A DNA stretch of 64,000 nt, taken from positions 36,501,608 through 36,565,607 of the forward strand of contig CM017559.1 of the NCBI GenBank assembly GCA_007844125.1, in the 5' to 3' direction. Within the stretch, counting starts at the first letter, position 1. Each line of letters starts with the position of its first letter. Of this stretch, positions 10,535 through 29,822 are shown piece after piece. The DNA comes from Sinonovacula constricta. Its lineage: Eukaryota; Mollusca; Bivalvia; Cardiida; Solecurtidae. Below the pieces are notes generated by a model that saw only the letters and a program-made list of their open reading frames with translations, did no database searches and had not been told where the DNA came from. Made by a program: the position numbers and the translations under genes.

Positions 10535-10990
10535 AATATATTATAAACAGAAGGTCAAAAGATTGAAAACCAAGACCAGGGGAGGTGATCTATCGAAAAT
10601 GTTTTGAACCTGGTGCTAAATTATCCAAACCAGTAAAAGAAACAAATTTTATTCGGTAGTTCACCAGGTCTGAAAAGGATGGTAATTTACAATCGAACCA
10701 TTTCCCATTTGGACATTCGATTGGCCGAGGGTGAAGGACAACGCCCCTCCTGAATATGTCATACCGAGGTCAATGGCTGCTAAGGCGATCTTGGTACCCA
10801 TCTTAAAAATAGTTTTTCAATGACATCTATGTTGTTTTGCCAAAATTATGATTAAGGCATACAATCATCGTCATTAAATATTTGCAATCATCGGCTACTT
10901 CTACTACACCATCATCATCATCATCAACAACATAATCATAACTGTCAATCCATGTATTCTTAACATATTAACCGCAAGGATACTGGTAAA
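10535..10990 (-). pseudogene. Orphan HSPA12-like first exon and flanks
   Basis: This block matches 22940-23800 around the first recognised exon of the HSPA12-like gene, including the flanking CAT-rich intron DNA. Exon-like DNA runs 10801-10701 on the minus strand after a TTTTTAAG acceptor. It reads in frame through an ATP-site motif AAIDLGMTYSGGALSF. The usual DLGTT is changed to DLGMT. One base is deleted exactly where the functional copy has its GT donor. No other HSPA12 exon is nearby, so this is a decayed exon fragment. Confidence 0.75.
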
Positions 10991-11004
10991 TAGAGAATTC
11001 TATG

Positions 11005-11125
11005 TTAGTGCTGAAATAAAAAAAATGTTATCACAGGAGGCTGAGATAAGTAAATCTTGAGGCTTGCCTCGCGATTTAGACTTGTCTCAGTCTCGTGTGA
11101 TAACATTTTCTTTGTTCAACACTAA
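11005..11125. repeat. Fold-back palindromic element, 121 bases
   Basis: The segment starts TTAGTGCTGAA and ends with the imperfect complement TTCAACACTAA. The arms carry ATGTTATCACA and TGTGATAACAT and continue inward to GAGGC...GCCTC. Almost the whole length pairs with itself, as in fold-back mobile elements. The ATGTTATCACA motif recurs near 11828. Confidence 0.75.
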
Positions 11126-11552
11126 TCTAGTGTTTTATATATTCCAACTTTTCTTTAAAAACAAAAGTATTTTAATTATATTATTTTGAAAATTGAATTC
11201 GCGTTTGTGTGTAGGTATTGCATTTTTATACGCGCTGACCAAAAATGTAAATCCGATTCTTCGTGAAATAATTTTGATAAGAAACGTGAATAAAGTTTAA
11301 TTTACTTGTAGCCAAAGTCACCTACACTCCATAGTAAGTACATCACCGTATCATCAAACAAAACCATGGGTGGGTGAGGTACAGAGTTAACAGATTTAAG
11401 TTTCGCATAATTATTGACTTAAGTCTCATTTTACAATGTTCTCCGATACTGATATCGACGAAAATCTAATGCAATTTCACATCCTGCCATCGCACTTTCT
11501 CAAATTAAGATTTTATTCTATCATCACATCGGATGTATATATAAGATGTATA

Positions 11553-11677
<125 letters not shown>

Positions 11678-11679
11678 TT

Positions 11680-12340
11680 GGTATTTTATTATACGGAGTT
11701 GCGTCTCTCGAAATCTTAAAATTGATACGTTTAGAACTCCAAGTGCGGCTGGAATTTATGCCTATAAAAAGTAGTCCCTCCGGATGCGCTAGATAGGTTT
11801 ATCATACTGGTGTTTGATAAAGCAAATGTTATCACACCAGCTTTTTATATAAGCACGAAGGATTGACCAATCATTACATTTACTACCCGCGGTCAGTAGG
11901 AATGAAATGTGAAATGGACGTGTTTGATGAGACTTACGCTTGTGACTTGCGATGAGACTTAAGGTATGTGCTTAATTCTGTCATGATAACTCACTGACAG
12001 TCAAAACACAAGAAGACACATCAAGTTGTTCAATCGTGTTTAGAACAGGACCGCTTGCTACATACAGAAGCCAATTACGGACATATTGTACGTCTACCAT
12101 GACTTACTTATACTTGTACAGCCCGAGGTTCATGTGAACATTAAGGATTTGGCTCTCACACTCCTCCATAGATTATAATGGTTAAACGAGTAAATTGTGG
12201 CGTATAAAATAATAAGGTCAGGTAGAAATGTCGATAAATTATAGAAGATACTCGTACATGATCGAGAATGTACTGTAACTGTTAACATATCATATATAAT
12301 CATAAGGTATTATTAGGTTTTATAGTTTTATATGATAAGC
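11680..12340. other. Intergenic stretch, repeat fragments only
   Basis: Around 11850-11905 a segment (AGCACGAAGGA followed by TACCCGCGGTCAGT) matches 2946-3000, marking a dispersed repeat. No coding signal is recognised. Confidence 0.5.
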
Positions 12341-12359
12341 CTGTTTGTTAATACTTAAA

Positions 12360-12665
12360 AGAAAAAGTCCCATCTGGACCCAGCATGTTGCCATTTCATC
12401 CGGCCTGTCAGGTAAGTGGTGTTATTGGTCAGTAAGCAATCATAGTTCTATAGTACATCTAGACACAGCACGGTCAGATAGGAACTGGCGTTATTGGTCA
12501 GTAAGCAATCCTAATTCTATAGTATATTTGGACACAGCACAATGCCTTTCCATCCAGTCTGTCAGGAAAGTGACTTTATCGGTTAGTAAGCAATTCTAGT
12601 TCTATAGTACATCTGGAACACGGAACCCACCAGGTAAGTGTTGTTATTGGTCAGTAAGCAGGTGC
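12360..12665. repeat. Degenerate tandem repeat, about 75-base unit
   Basis: Four imperfect units each contain TTATTGGTCAGTAAGCA, and most also contain a TTCTATAGTACATCTGGACA-like block. The open frame through it (12345-12599) is a by-product of the repeat. Confidence 0.8.
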
Positions 12666-13082
12666 CTCTCATGGAATATAACGATTTCATGGGGGTAAAT
12701 AATGGCTTACAAAAACAGAAAATTGCAGCTGTTCGGTGAGAATTTTCTGGGGAAAAACGTTCATGCCGGTTAAAAGTGTAATTTACAATTATAGAAAGAG
12801 CGGAAAGAGCAGCAGACATAAATAAGAATTTACAGCTGTTTGGCGAGGTCTTTTTCGTTGCGTCAACACACGGTCAAAATGACCTGTGTGAATGCACTCG
12901 GTGTATTGTGGGTAAAGTAGTTCTTCTACATGGCTGTTATGAATACGGAAGTGATTGCTAAAATGAACAAAACATGTACGAAGAGGTATACAACAGATTA
13001 TTTTGGCATTTTTTTATACATTCTAATAGTTAAAATATGTTTCATGCAAACATTTTGAACTAAATTTTGTAAACGGTCCACA

Positions 13083-13402
13083 CTTTAACGTAGTGACGTC
13101 ACACGCTATGTATAGAATGGACATATTACTGTTTAACGAAAGCGAAAGTAGCAAAACTTGCTCATCGTATTTTTTCCATTTATCTATAAATATCAAGACT
13201 TTAAAAGTTTCTGGACATAGAATAAGGCCTTAGAATATGGTTGTTTAGTAATTTATCTTAATTCAATGAATATTATAATCGAACGTATTTCCTACGCGGA
13301 ACTATTTTTTATGCAGGCACAAATCTCAAATTTTGGGTGAGTTACGAGAGGTAGTATAGAGATGACTTTAACGTAGTGACGTCACACGCTATGTATAGAA
13401 TG
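13083..13402. repeat. Pair of 38-base direct repeats, each with a CRE-like TGACGTCA
   Basis: The segment ACTTTAACGTAGTGACGTCA and the 18 bases after it are identical at 13083-13120 and 13365-13402, 282 bases apart. Each contains the palindrome TGACGTCA (13094-13101 and 13377-13384), which is the classic CREB/ATF site. There is no adjacent promoter that I can identify, so a regulatory role is speculative. The pair may simply be remnants of a tandem duplication. Confidence 0.6.
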
Positions 13403-13409
13403 AGGTCTT

Positions 13410-15990
13410 TTTAACAAAAGAAAGCGAGTATGTCGACGTTTAAAATGCAGCTTACAATTTCAAAAAGGTAAAGCAGTCAGGAAAGAAGAAAGCAAAGTAG
13501 GAGATATTCAAGTATCTTTTACAAAACATAATCTGTGCGGCGTCTTCGATGTTCCACATTCGTGATCTCGAATGTTTAATTGAGTAGGGTACAGAAGACA
13601 GAAAAGAAGTATTTTAACGCGAAAATGACGTATCTTAAAATAATGTCGGGTTAAAAAGCGGAAATGATGTGTATAAAAGTAGGTCTGCCAGGTTTAAAAG
13701 CAGAACGGATGTTTTAAAGTGGGTCTGTCGGGTTTAAAAAGGGAAATGAATATGTCAAAGGCAAATGTGACGTTTTTTGAATACAACAGATAAATGCGAG
13801 AAATGTGTCATTTTTGTCTACAAATTCGTACATATAACTTTGAGAAGAAAGACATCTTCGTGTTTGTATATCATTGAACCACTTGTTCAAGTTACCAAGA
13901 CACATTTCTTGATCAATAATACTGAAACACTGAATACATGATTGTTCATTGACATTAATCTTTAAAGGACATAGAATTCTTGGTTATTATTGTTGTAGGA
14001 TGTTTGTATATAAAAATTAAAATGCATATTTTTTTAATTATTTGGGAATAGGGAAATTCTACATGACTTCACATTTCTTTGCATTACTTAAGGTAAATAA
14101 GAAAAAGCCTCATTAAAATGTCCACAGATTTTAAAATTTAATCAACCTCCAGACAAAGGCAAACATGGTAAATGTAAATGTGACAAAAACACTAATCTTT
14201 GATATACATGCATTTCAAAAGTTTCTTGCCAATAATATATTTTGATGCTATACATGAAAACAGATGTAAATAAAATGTTAACAATTATCACATATAGCAT
14301 CATTTATATGTTTGTGTTGCATTTTGTAACTCTTGTGACAATTAAATGTATTTATTTTATCATGTCAATCGTGGCAATCTTTTCAAATTGCAAAATCAAC
14401 TACATGTACAATATACTGTGGTTGTAATACTTTATTTATATTAATTATATAAAGGTTTTAAGATAATATAAGTGTACTCAGTATGTGGATTCTGCTTTAT
14501 TGCATTGAACATAAAATACATATTCAATAAAACTCTATAAATCTATAACTCTATAACTATTTGAACCATGCAATTACACGGAATAAACTTGTATTTACAA
14601 GTTGTATACATTTGAATTGTAACAAACGATGATAAGCAATGTGTCATACATGACACTGTCACTATTATAATCCATAAAATATATAAAATAGAAATACAAT
14701 GGAACAAATATAAAAGGTAAACAACCAAATTGATATCTTAAAATGTAAACATTTTGTGAAATAACGATTAATGAATATTCCCTTTGTATACATATTTATC
14801 AGAACACAAATATAATTTTGAAAAAGAGTAATGAAGACGCATGATTACCCGAGCTCTTGAGACTCTTCAGCCTTCATCTAGAGCGGGTCTTTTGTTACCA
14901 AGGTAACGGAAATTGAGCAAAACAATTTTTGCAATAACTGTAATATAATCCATAAGTATCTTACACGAAAGAATAAGAAAGACGCAAATTAAAACAATGC
15001 CAATAAAATAACTTAAATGACTTCAGCATTTCCACAATACAACAAAAAGTAACACTTTACCTAACTGGTAAATTACTACTTTATGAAGAAGATCCCACAT
15101 ATCTAGGTAAGGTATGACCTTTTGATAAAAATAAATCTGTCTTCAGGACCGTATTTTATGCATCCTCGCCATACAGTAGATTCCTTCTCACAATATCACA
15201 ACAACAAATTTAAAAATGAAAGGACATCTTTTCGTGTAAAGAGAATCGAAAAATTGGTCAAAAGACCTACTTATTCCGAAACAAAAAGTACAAAGGCTAA
15301 ACGATAACTATTATGGAAAAGAACCACCCATTTATGTTCTTTCTAGAACAGACCAGGTTCCCAGACTTAGTGACTTAGTGCATGCTATTTAAATGATCAA
15401 ACTCATCTAAACACACCAAGCTGTACCAATCACCCACGTATCAATGTGGAATTTAATACCAAATAACCCAACACTTTTCAAACTAGCTTATTTCATGGCT
15501 CCCTAAATAAATGACGTGAAGCTACACCAACAGTCCAAATGTTGTATGGAAGCTTGGAAGAACAGCCAACCACCTTCATGATAAAATGTATCGTCAGTCC
15601 AATCAGGCAAAGGAAATTAACATACCAACTTGTTTTAATTCGTCTGACCTGATTTATCGTTTGTATATAGAACAAACAAAAGTATGTATCTAAATAATCG
15701 TGTGTATATAGAACAGTCAATAAAATGTACATGTATCTTCTCCCGTGTGTATAGGGAACGATCAATAAAATATATCTGCTTTAAATTAACGTATCTATAC
15801 TGAACGATTAATATGACGTATCTGTTTTAAATTACCTTTTGTTTACATTACACACTGAACGATCTATAACCGATTGTTTACAGAATGATAAAAAATACGT
15901 CTGCGCTAAATTTGTTTTGTATAAATAAGGATTAATAGAATCTATCTGTTTTAAATTACAGTTTGCATACAGAACGATCAGCTGACACCT
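13410..15990. other. Gene-free stretch with dispersed and degenerate repeats
   Basis: Bases 13610-13760 hold degenerate short repeats around GGTTTAAAAAGCGGAAATGA. Bases 13970-14260 pair with 4262-4433. Bases 14405-14500 match 26185-26275. Bases 15650-15990 hold an irregular array around GAACGATCAATAAAATATA, immediately downstream of the HSPA12 stop codon. No coding region is supported. Confidence 0.6.
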
Positions 15991-16027
15991 AGTTGCAATC
16001 ATCCTATCGTTGTGTGTTTATATCTCA

Positions 16028-23591
<7,564 letters not shown>

Positions 23592-23645
23592 CTGAACGAA
23601 GATTTTTATACTTTTAATACTTTGTATGTCTTTTTGAAGAATGTC

Positions 23646-23647
<2 letters not shown>

Positions 23648-23711
<64 letters not shown>
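23648..23711. repeat. (ATC)n trinucleotide repeat
   Basis: About 21 ATC units lie just upstream of the first HSPA12 exon with respect to transcription. Read on the minus strand they give a poly-Met run, which is not evidence of coding. The decayed copy near 10910 has a shorter version. Confidence 0.9.
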
Positions 23712-24357
23712 TACACCAACAACAGCAACAAAATCATCATAATTATCCATTTGAGGTATTCTTTGAAGAAGTATTAACCGTATTGGTCTGTTAAAAGAAG
23801 CTTACATAGAATTTCTTAAAATATTGCAACAATTGATGCAAAAAAATAAATTTTGGGTAATAAACACTCCACATGATACATGTATACAGTACACCAGCGA
23901 GTTCAGTTGTTCCGGATGCATATCTTTTGATAATCCAGCGTTGTTAAAACAGTCGATATTGTATGCACATGATGATATGCAAGAGTATTTATCTTATCTT
24001 TTTATAGTCTAAGTTATCTCACTCCTTTACAAAAGGTTGTTGAAAATAAGGTGGTGGGGGCGAAAACTTTAATTCGAGTCATCTTCAACAGTTTCTGTAC
24101 ACAGTTAGAACTGCGTATTTTATGAAAGGAACACTCGCAAAAACCTCGGCCATTTCTAAGCAATTCGGAAAAGCGGCATATTGTTCAGATTGTGAAAGGA
24201 AAATGTATTTCGAAAATACCGGCTATTTTACATTCAGAAATAGACCTCGGCAGTAATATGGTAGTTACAGTAAGATGACAGCTAAACCCAAAGGCCTAGA
24301 TATACAGTTTGTTGACATAATATGTAAAAAATAAAACATCACATATAACAATATATT

Positions 24358-24387
24358 AAAAAGAGAATGAGAGAGAGTGTGTGTGTA

Positions 24388-24421
<34 letters not shown>
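24358..24421. repeat. (GA)n and (GT)n microsatellite
   Basis: A GA-rich tract with a short GT interruption that marks the boundary of the second matching piece of the duplicated block. Confidence 0.85.
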
Positions 24422-26285
24422 CTGGGTAGTTATGTTGAGCTATTTTTATTGCAGAAATCGCATATTGCTTATCGATTTGATATAGACAAACTGCCCCTGC
24501 CGCCTTTAACGTCAAAAGTAACCAAGAAACCAATATTATCAATTTCTTACAAAACATTAATACCTGAAAGCGCTCATTTAATATTTTAACTTACAATAAT
24601 ATACAGATTAATTAATACGTGTATTTGAAATAACAAAGCAATGTCAATCAATTCGAATTCAAATGTAAATATCACATTTACCTTGATGGGTTTATGTGCT
24701 GCCATCCTTCACACACGCGTTTACTCATGTGGTGCATTCAGGTCGATGGTTTATATGTAGTGACAGATTTTGTTATGATAAACTTAACCAGCAATAAAGC
24801 GTTACGAAGAGGTGTAAGAGGCGCAACTGGATCGATAACAATCCAATATGCCGCTTGGAACAGGTTATTAATCGATTGAAGACTTGATGAGGGGGCAGAC
24901 CAAGTAAACAGTGTACATTTCACATGAGTTGCAATATTGTTCTTTTATAAGAGCAACATTATACATTTTCATTTTCCCATGTGCTTTGTTTTAATATTTT
25001 GACTGTTTCAGGGTTATTTAACTCACATTTTATGACTATATATGCAAACATGTACGGCTATATGCCAAGACTCAAGTTGCTAGTGTTGGAGGAAGGGTTT
25101 GGTGTGTTGAGTATTGTCTTACTGTGGCTGGAAGCTTGTACATTCCCGCATTTGTGCTAAGAAAGACACTGTTGTAACTGTAACAAGACTAAAGAGTCAC
25201 AAAAGCGGACAAAAATATTGGGTTTACACCGGTGTTCGAACTACATACTATCTTGTTAGCAACGGTACTCAACCTACTAAATTATTTAAGCCTACACCAA
25301 CTAATTTCAATTTCATCGGCGAAATAAGTACGCGTATGATTTTTCTAATGCGTCATTTTATGTATGGCAATGGAGACTAGGCGAGTCAATTGTGACCAAG
25401 AATGATTCTAATGTTAGCATTGATATTATAATATGTTTAAACTAGGTGTTCAGGTTGTTCTATTGTCTAATATTGATTTATGAGTGAACAACGTGACACA
25501 CTGTACCTGGTAGCGCAATGGATAGAGCGTCGGCTCTAGGTACGAGAGGCCCCGGCTTCGAACCCGGACCGCGACATACTTGCCTGCTTTCCAGTGCGTT
25601 GCGTAATTGATTTGCTATTGACAAAATTAAAGTGGCTAATATTTTTTACAAGTTAAATCTGTTTTTCTCTAATAACAAATGGGTCATTGCTCCCTGAAAA
25701 GGTCCTGCAGAACATTGTTCATTGATGCCGCAGATCTGTATGATGTTCTTACATAGCATAAACCCTCACTCGTCATTTCAAACGATATTACGTTTAATAT
25801 CACATTATCATCCCGGTAGTCTTCTCTGACGTCGATATCTTTTCTTTTACTTTTATCTTTTAGCACAGATCACTATTGTGCTTATTTTTAGATTTTGAAA
25901 GAATGAACAGTTTGGGTGTGTCTTTCAGCTATTTGTACTTTCTTACAATATAGGAAGTTTTCAAAATCGTTCTTACTTAGACTTAAATATGAGTTTATGA
26001 AGAAATCATGTCCCAATTCCATCAAACAGTGGACTATTATTGTTACATGCATTTGATTAAAGCAAACTGTCAAATGCCAGATTTAAGAACATCCAGAATA
26101 TTATGTACATAACTAGATCTATTTTTCTGTCTTTAGGCAGTGTCGTGAAAGTGTTTCCTTTAATATATAACACAATCACTTACAATATACTGTGTTTGTA
26201 ATACTTTATTTTGATTATATAAAGGTTTTAAGATAATATAAGTGCAGTCAGTATGGGAGTTTTGCTTAATTGCATCAATCATGTG

Positions 26286-26287
26286 TG

Positions 26288-26368
<81 letters not shown>

Positions 26369-26388
26369 GTGTGTGTGTGTGTGTGTGT
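26286..26388. repeat. (CT)n then (GT)n compound microsatellite
   Basis: About 38 CT units pass directly into about 9 GT units. It is intergenic. Confidence 0.95.
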
Positions 26389-26689
26389 ACATGAAGAGAA
26401 ACTAACAGCTAAACGATCAGATTGGTGGTTTGTAATGTAAACATGTGGAAATAATTTGTTTTATTGCCCACATATTTATCATGAGACATATAGAACTTTC
26501 AAATAGCTCAATATTATCATTTTACTTCATACATACTAGTATTTGCATAAGGATGATGAGTTAATTTTCTGTTGTTCTTATTTTGGTCAGCCCTGGACAG
26601 TTAGGGTCTTCCAATTACCCTGCCAACAACACATATTTACGGTCCCTTTTATCAACAGTTGGTGGCACCAATAGCCATGTTGCTACTGT

Positions 26690-27000
26690 TGGAGGTCTGG
26701 TGTGTCGAGTGGTGTCTTACTACGGCTGAAAGCTTGTACATTTCGCCTTTGCGCTAAAGAAGACACGGATGTAACTTAACAAGACTAATGTGTCACAAAA
26801 GCGGAAACAAAAAATGAGCCTAAGCCGGTGTTCGGACTATTCCCCATCTAGATAGCAAGGGTACATTACATACTGAGCTATTTAAGCCTACCACCAATGA
26901 CACCGCTTGCCTTTTCATTCGTTAGTGTATGTATGTCGAAGGAGACTAGAAGCACCAACTGTGTCTAGACATGCTCCATATGTTAAAATTAATATTGTAA
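26690..27000. repeat. Third, diverged copy of part of the duplicated block
   Basis: It contains GGCTGAAAGCTTGTACATT, GTGTCACAAAAGCGG and the tRNA-like GGTGTTCG...TACTGAGCTATTTAAGCC. All of these are also found at 1265-1600 and 25085-25430. Divergence is clearly higher than between the two main copies, so this is an older repeat family. Confidence 0.65.
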
Positions 27001-27269
27001 TCTGTTTAAAATCGATGTTCACGTGATTATATTGTGTTATGCAGATATACATTAAATGCACAAAAAGGAATATATGTATATTTGACATTTTACAGTACCG
27101 TGTATGCTATATCGATTATAACAGAGAGATTAAGATTGGGAGTTTTCTAAAATTATCTTTATTTTGTGAGTCTGTTTACATGTTTCATTCTTTAAAAGAT
27201 GTACAGCTAAATATTTTAAACTTTTTACTAATTGATTTTTTGAGTTCTAAAGAAAGAAACGATATGTAA

Positions 27270-27640
27270 GTCTTGCGGCTTCAGAGATCATTATGTTTGT
27301 CTTACTGACATTAACTTTTAGTTTCCATTTTTCACAGCATACTTGAATATCTATGTCTAAAATATGTCTAAGAAGCTTTGTAGTGATTTAGTTCGTTTGA
27401 AAATACAACGGCGGCGTCTGCCAATAAGAGGGTAAATATTCGAGTATCTGCAATACTAAGAATTCTTTCAAGGTTATTATTTACATATAAGTAATATATC
27501 ACTGAGAAGACATAAACATAAGATGCTGCTGGCGGGATCTCCTTGCTTTAGGCCAATTGCAAATACAACAGCCTCAGGCACAGACCTGTTATATTTTTTC
27601 AACAGAGTTAACAACTGTGTAAAAAGCTATCTGTGCAGCG
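27270..27640 (-). pseudogene. Decayed non-LTR reverse transcriptase fragment
   Basis: On the minus strand an in-frame stretch reads RSVPEAVVFAIGLKQGDPAS, the GxxQGxPxS motif of non-LTR reverse transcriptases. After a frame break comes IADTRIFTLLLADAAVVF, corresponding to the catalytic (Y/F)ADD box. There Tyr is Leu and the second Asp is Ala, so the catalytic centre is lost. It differs in type and orientation from the fragment at 20890-21700. Confidence 0.7.
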
Positions 27641-27775
27641 TGGCTCAGTTTCACAAGGATCTAATGCACTAATAAGCATCATTTTGCTGGATTTTGTCAT
27701 GTAATAGTGATTTAATTGGTTGCATTAGAAAGAAAACTGGTCCAACCGGTCAGAAATACACCTTTAACCGCTGAC
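27620..27775 (+). repeat. Truncated copy of the AAAGGTGGTATC small-element family
   Basis: AGCTATCTGTGCAGCGTG at the left and a right end CTGGTCCAACCGGTCAG followed by ACACCTTTAA match the 3' half of the element at 62409-62902. Confidence 0.5.
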
Positions 27776-27779
27776 AAGG

Positions 27780-29800
27780 TAAAACTTACGCCGCTTAAAG
27801 AGGGCTTTCAGCGCTTTGATTATGAAGTCATTATACGAAGGTTTATTTACAGATGGATTATCCCCGATTAGAAGTGCCACCTTGCGGGTCTAAATTTCGC
27901 GATACCAGTTGTCACATTTTAGGTAAGAGATTTGCACGGTTGATTTGTAATTTGCAAATTATATGATAAAAAATGTAAAATTGTTTATACATAAAGTTGA
28001 AATGTCAACTGTACATTTTGATAAATGCCACCCCCAAACCCATGGCCGCATTGCCCCAAGTAAGGGGTAGTTTTCCCCTCAAGGCCGATTTTCGAAGTTT
28101 TCTCCACGCTTAATTGAATTTTATGTATTATTAGATAGAAGAAAGATTACTTGTCAGAACAAATAATGATATGTCCATTTTGCTCCTAGACAAAATGTTT
28201 TACATTATTGAAAGACTGAATAAAATCGGAAAAGTACGTATTTTCTCAAGGTTTTTAACACTTATCAGTGAAATCTAACGTTTTTGTAAGTTATTAATTG
28301 GTGTTAGCAGTTTCTTTTCAGACTTTGTCTGTCCACTTGTCTTCCCTCTTCCTTGTAATGTTGTTTCTCTTCTCTTCATACTTCCTTGTAGTGTCCTTCA
28401 GCTCTCTTCCTTCTTCCTTGAAATGTTTCTGTACGAAACATTCTTGCAGACATTTTATCTATGTAAAAATCTAATCTATCTAAAACAACAACACTGGTCT
28501 TAAACGTTCCTTAAAAATAAAGACTATCATGACTTTTTCTTTGATGTAAACGTGTACGGAAATGGCCGAAGATGATCGGAATGTGACGTGACGTTTGCAT
28601 TTGGAACACCCCACCCTTTCTCCAGCGAAAAAAGAAATAGGGGTTACTAATGGTTTGCAGCTATTTAGTCAAATCGAGTTTAAATTTCGCCGTCGACTTT
28701 ATATAGAGTCTTAGATACTGGCTACCTTGACAGAAGTATCCCTTACATACTCTACAAGACCCTCAATCTGCAAAGGAAAACGAAGCAGAACTATTTAAAC
28801 GTCAGCGAAAATACGAGCACTTTTTTGCTTATAGATAATTTTCATGTGATGTCATAGGCACTGATAAGACCGTTTAAGGCAGCCATCTTTGAAGGCAGAA
28901 GCTAATGCAGGCCGAAATCTGGAAATATGAGCTGTATTAAACTCAATACTGTGTTTTTAATTTTCAATCTATTTTACTGAATTTTATATCAAATTTAATA
29001 GCTCTTATAAAGTATTTTAAATATCAAAACTATAAATTTAAAGTTTGAAAGGTAAAAAAAAGATACAACCAAAAAGTTACACTGTTCATTTTGTTTAAGG
29101 ATGAGCCAATAATTTTATACATTTCTGTGTATTAATTATTGGTGCATTTGTCAATTTTAAAAATATTTCATTCGAAAAATATTAATTACAAGAGCTTTCC
29201 AATGGTGTACGGCTTTTAATTTTTGGACCACAAATAAATAAATTACAAGAAAATAAAATTTACCTTATCAATTAGACAAAACATGGTTTATCTTATGACA
29301 TGACAAAACGAGGCTGATTTATGCGCTATTCATTCCAGCCTCCATTCTGACAGATCGTCTGTATGGGCCGGAAAGGTTTCCAAGACATAACCGGGACCAA
29401 AGCGAGGCAGATGGGGAGCTAAAATTAAAACTAAGTGTCATAAAATACATAATCATTTGGTTTCTTTGTTCGAGCAATATTAATTTATTAAAAGAAAGTT
29501 ACCGGTCTCTGCTGGCATGTTTTCGTCACTTGATCATTTTCATTAAAAAATTCATAAATTGTGTTTTGTTTGCGATTAGACGTCACAGTGGCACACACTA
29601 ACCGTTTTAAACCATTACCTACGCCGCATATCTTAATTAACGAAAGTTTCTTTTTTAAAGTTTTGTCAAGCGCTTTCTTAACAAGTTGGTGTTATTGCCA
29701 CATGAATGAACTCGCTAAAAAATGAAGGAGTTAAGCGCCTTTAGCGCTTTGATCAAAATAACCAGTCTACTGCAGTATACCTCACTTCCGGTGTTGAAAC
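27780..29800. other. Intergenic region upstream of CCT3
   Basis: AT-rich DNA between the repeats and the CCT3 start. I see no coding region. The CCT3 promoter should lie in its last few hundred bases, but I see no TATA box or other element I can defend. Confidence 0.5.
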
Positions 29801-29822
29801 CCGTCTAATAACAACAGCAAGC

